From positions 12,787,197 to 12,851,196 of the forward strand of contig OZ021725.1 in assembly GCA_963978545.1 (NCBI GenBank): a stretch of DNA of 64,000 nt, in the 5' to 3' direction. The DNA is not shown here. The first letter of the stretch is position 1. The text below holds more notes on this DNA, generated by a model. That model was not told the DNA's origin. It saw only the letters and a program-made list of their open reading frames with translations, and searched no databases. The stretch is from Linyphia triangularis (lineage: Eukaryota > Arthropoda > Arachnida > Araneae > Linyphiidae).

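Overview
This is a eukaryotic, AT-rich, intron-rich window that is almost entirely one gene on the minus strand: the 3' two-thirds of a spectraplakin (the Short stop / MACF1 / dystonin family of giant actin-microtubule crosslinkers). I reconstructed 51 coding exons by hand (numbered e1-e51 in transcript order, so right to left). Every intron has GT-AG ends. The exons sum to 11,907 nt, exactly 3,969 codons including the stop, with one open frame and matching phases at every junction. The gene enters at the right edge in a plakin-repeat exon and ends with a TGA at 1936-1938.

Layout from right to left. 63389-64000 holds plakin (plectin-type) repeats, cut by the window edge. 20943-62339 holds a long spectrin-repeat rod of about 29-30 repeat lengths, interrupted at 52332-54079 by a Ser/Pro/Arg-rich linker. 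20006-20190 and 18838-19120 are the rod-to-EF-hand transition. 17090-18689 encodes two canonical EF-hands. 14856-17010 encodes the GAS2 microtubule-binding module. 6482-6620 and 1936-2195 encode a basic, Ser/Arg/Pro-rich tail with a TKIP motif of the EB1-binding SxIP type. Below 1936 lies 3' UTR and probably flanking DNA.

The introns are crowded with transposon remains, none of which breaks an exon. They include a degraded Tc1-like element with IR/DR ends, foldback elements (one enclosing a mariner-type transposase fragment), hAT-like non-autonomous elements with 8-, 6- and 5-bp target duplications, TTAA-flanked piggyBac-like elements, two tRNA-derived SINEs with perfect target duplications, a retroposon with a 13-bp duplication, and a solo-LTR-like element with heat-shock-element trimers next to a TATA box. 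Several miniature families occur 2-4 times.

The organism is most likely an arthropod. The protein looks like Shot, but the gene is far more intron-split than in flies, and the DNA-transposon load would suit an arachnid or another non-dipteran arthropod; that placement is inference. I see no CRISPR array, operon, rRNA, functional tRNA gene or second protein-coding gene that I can support.
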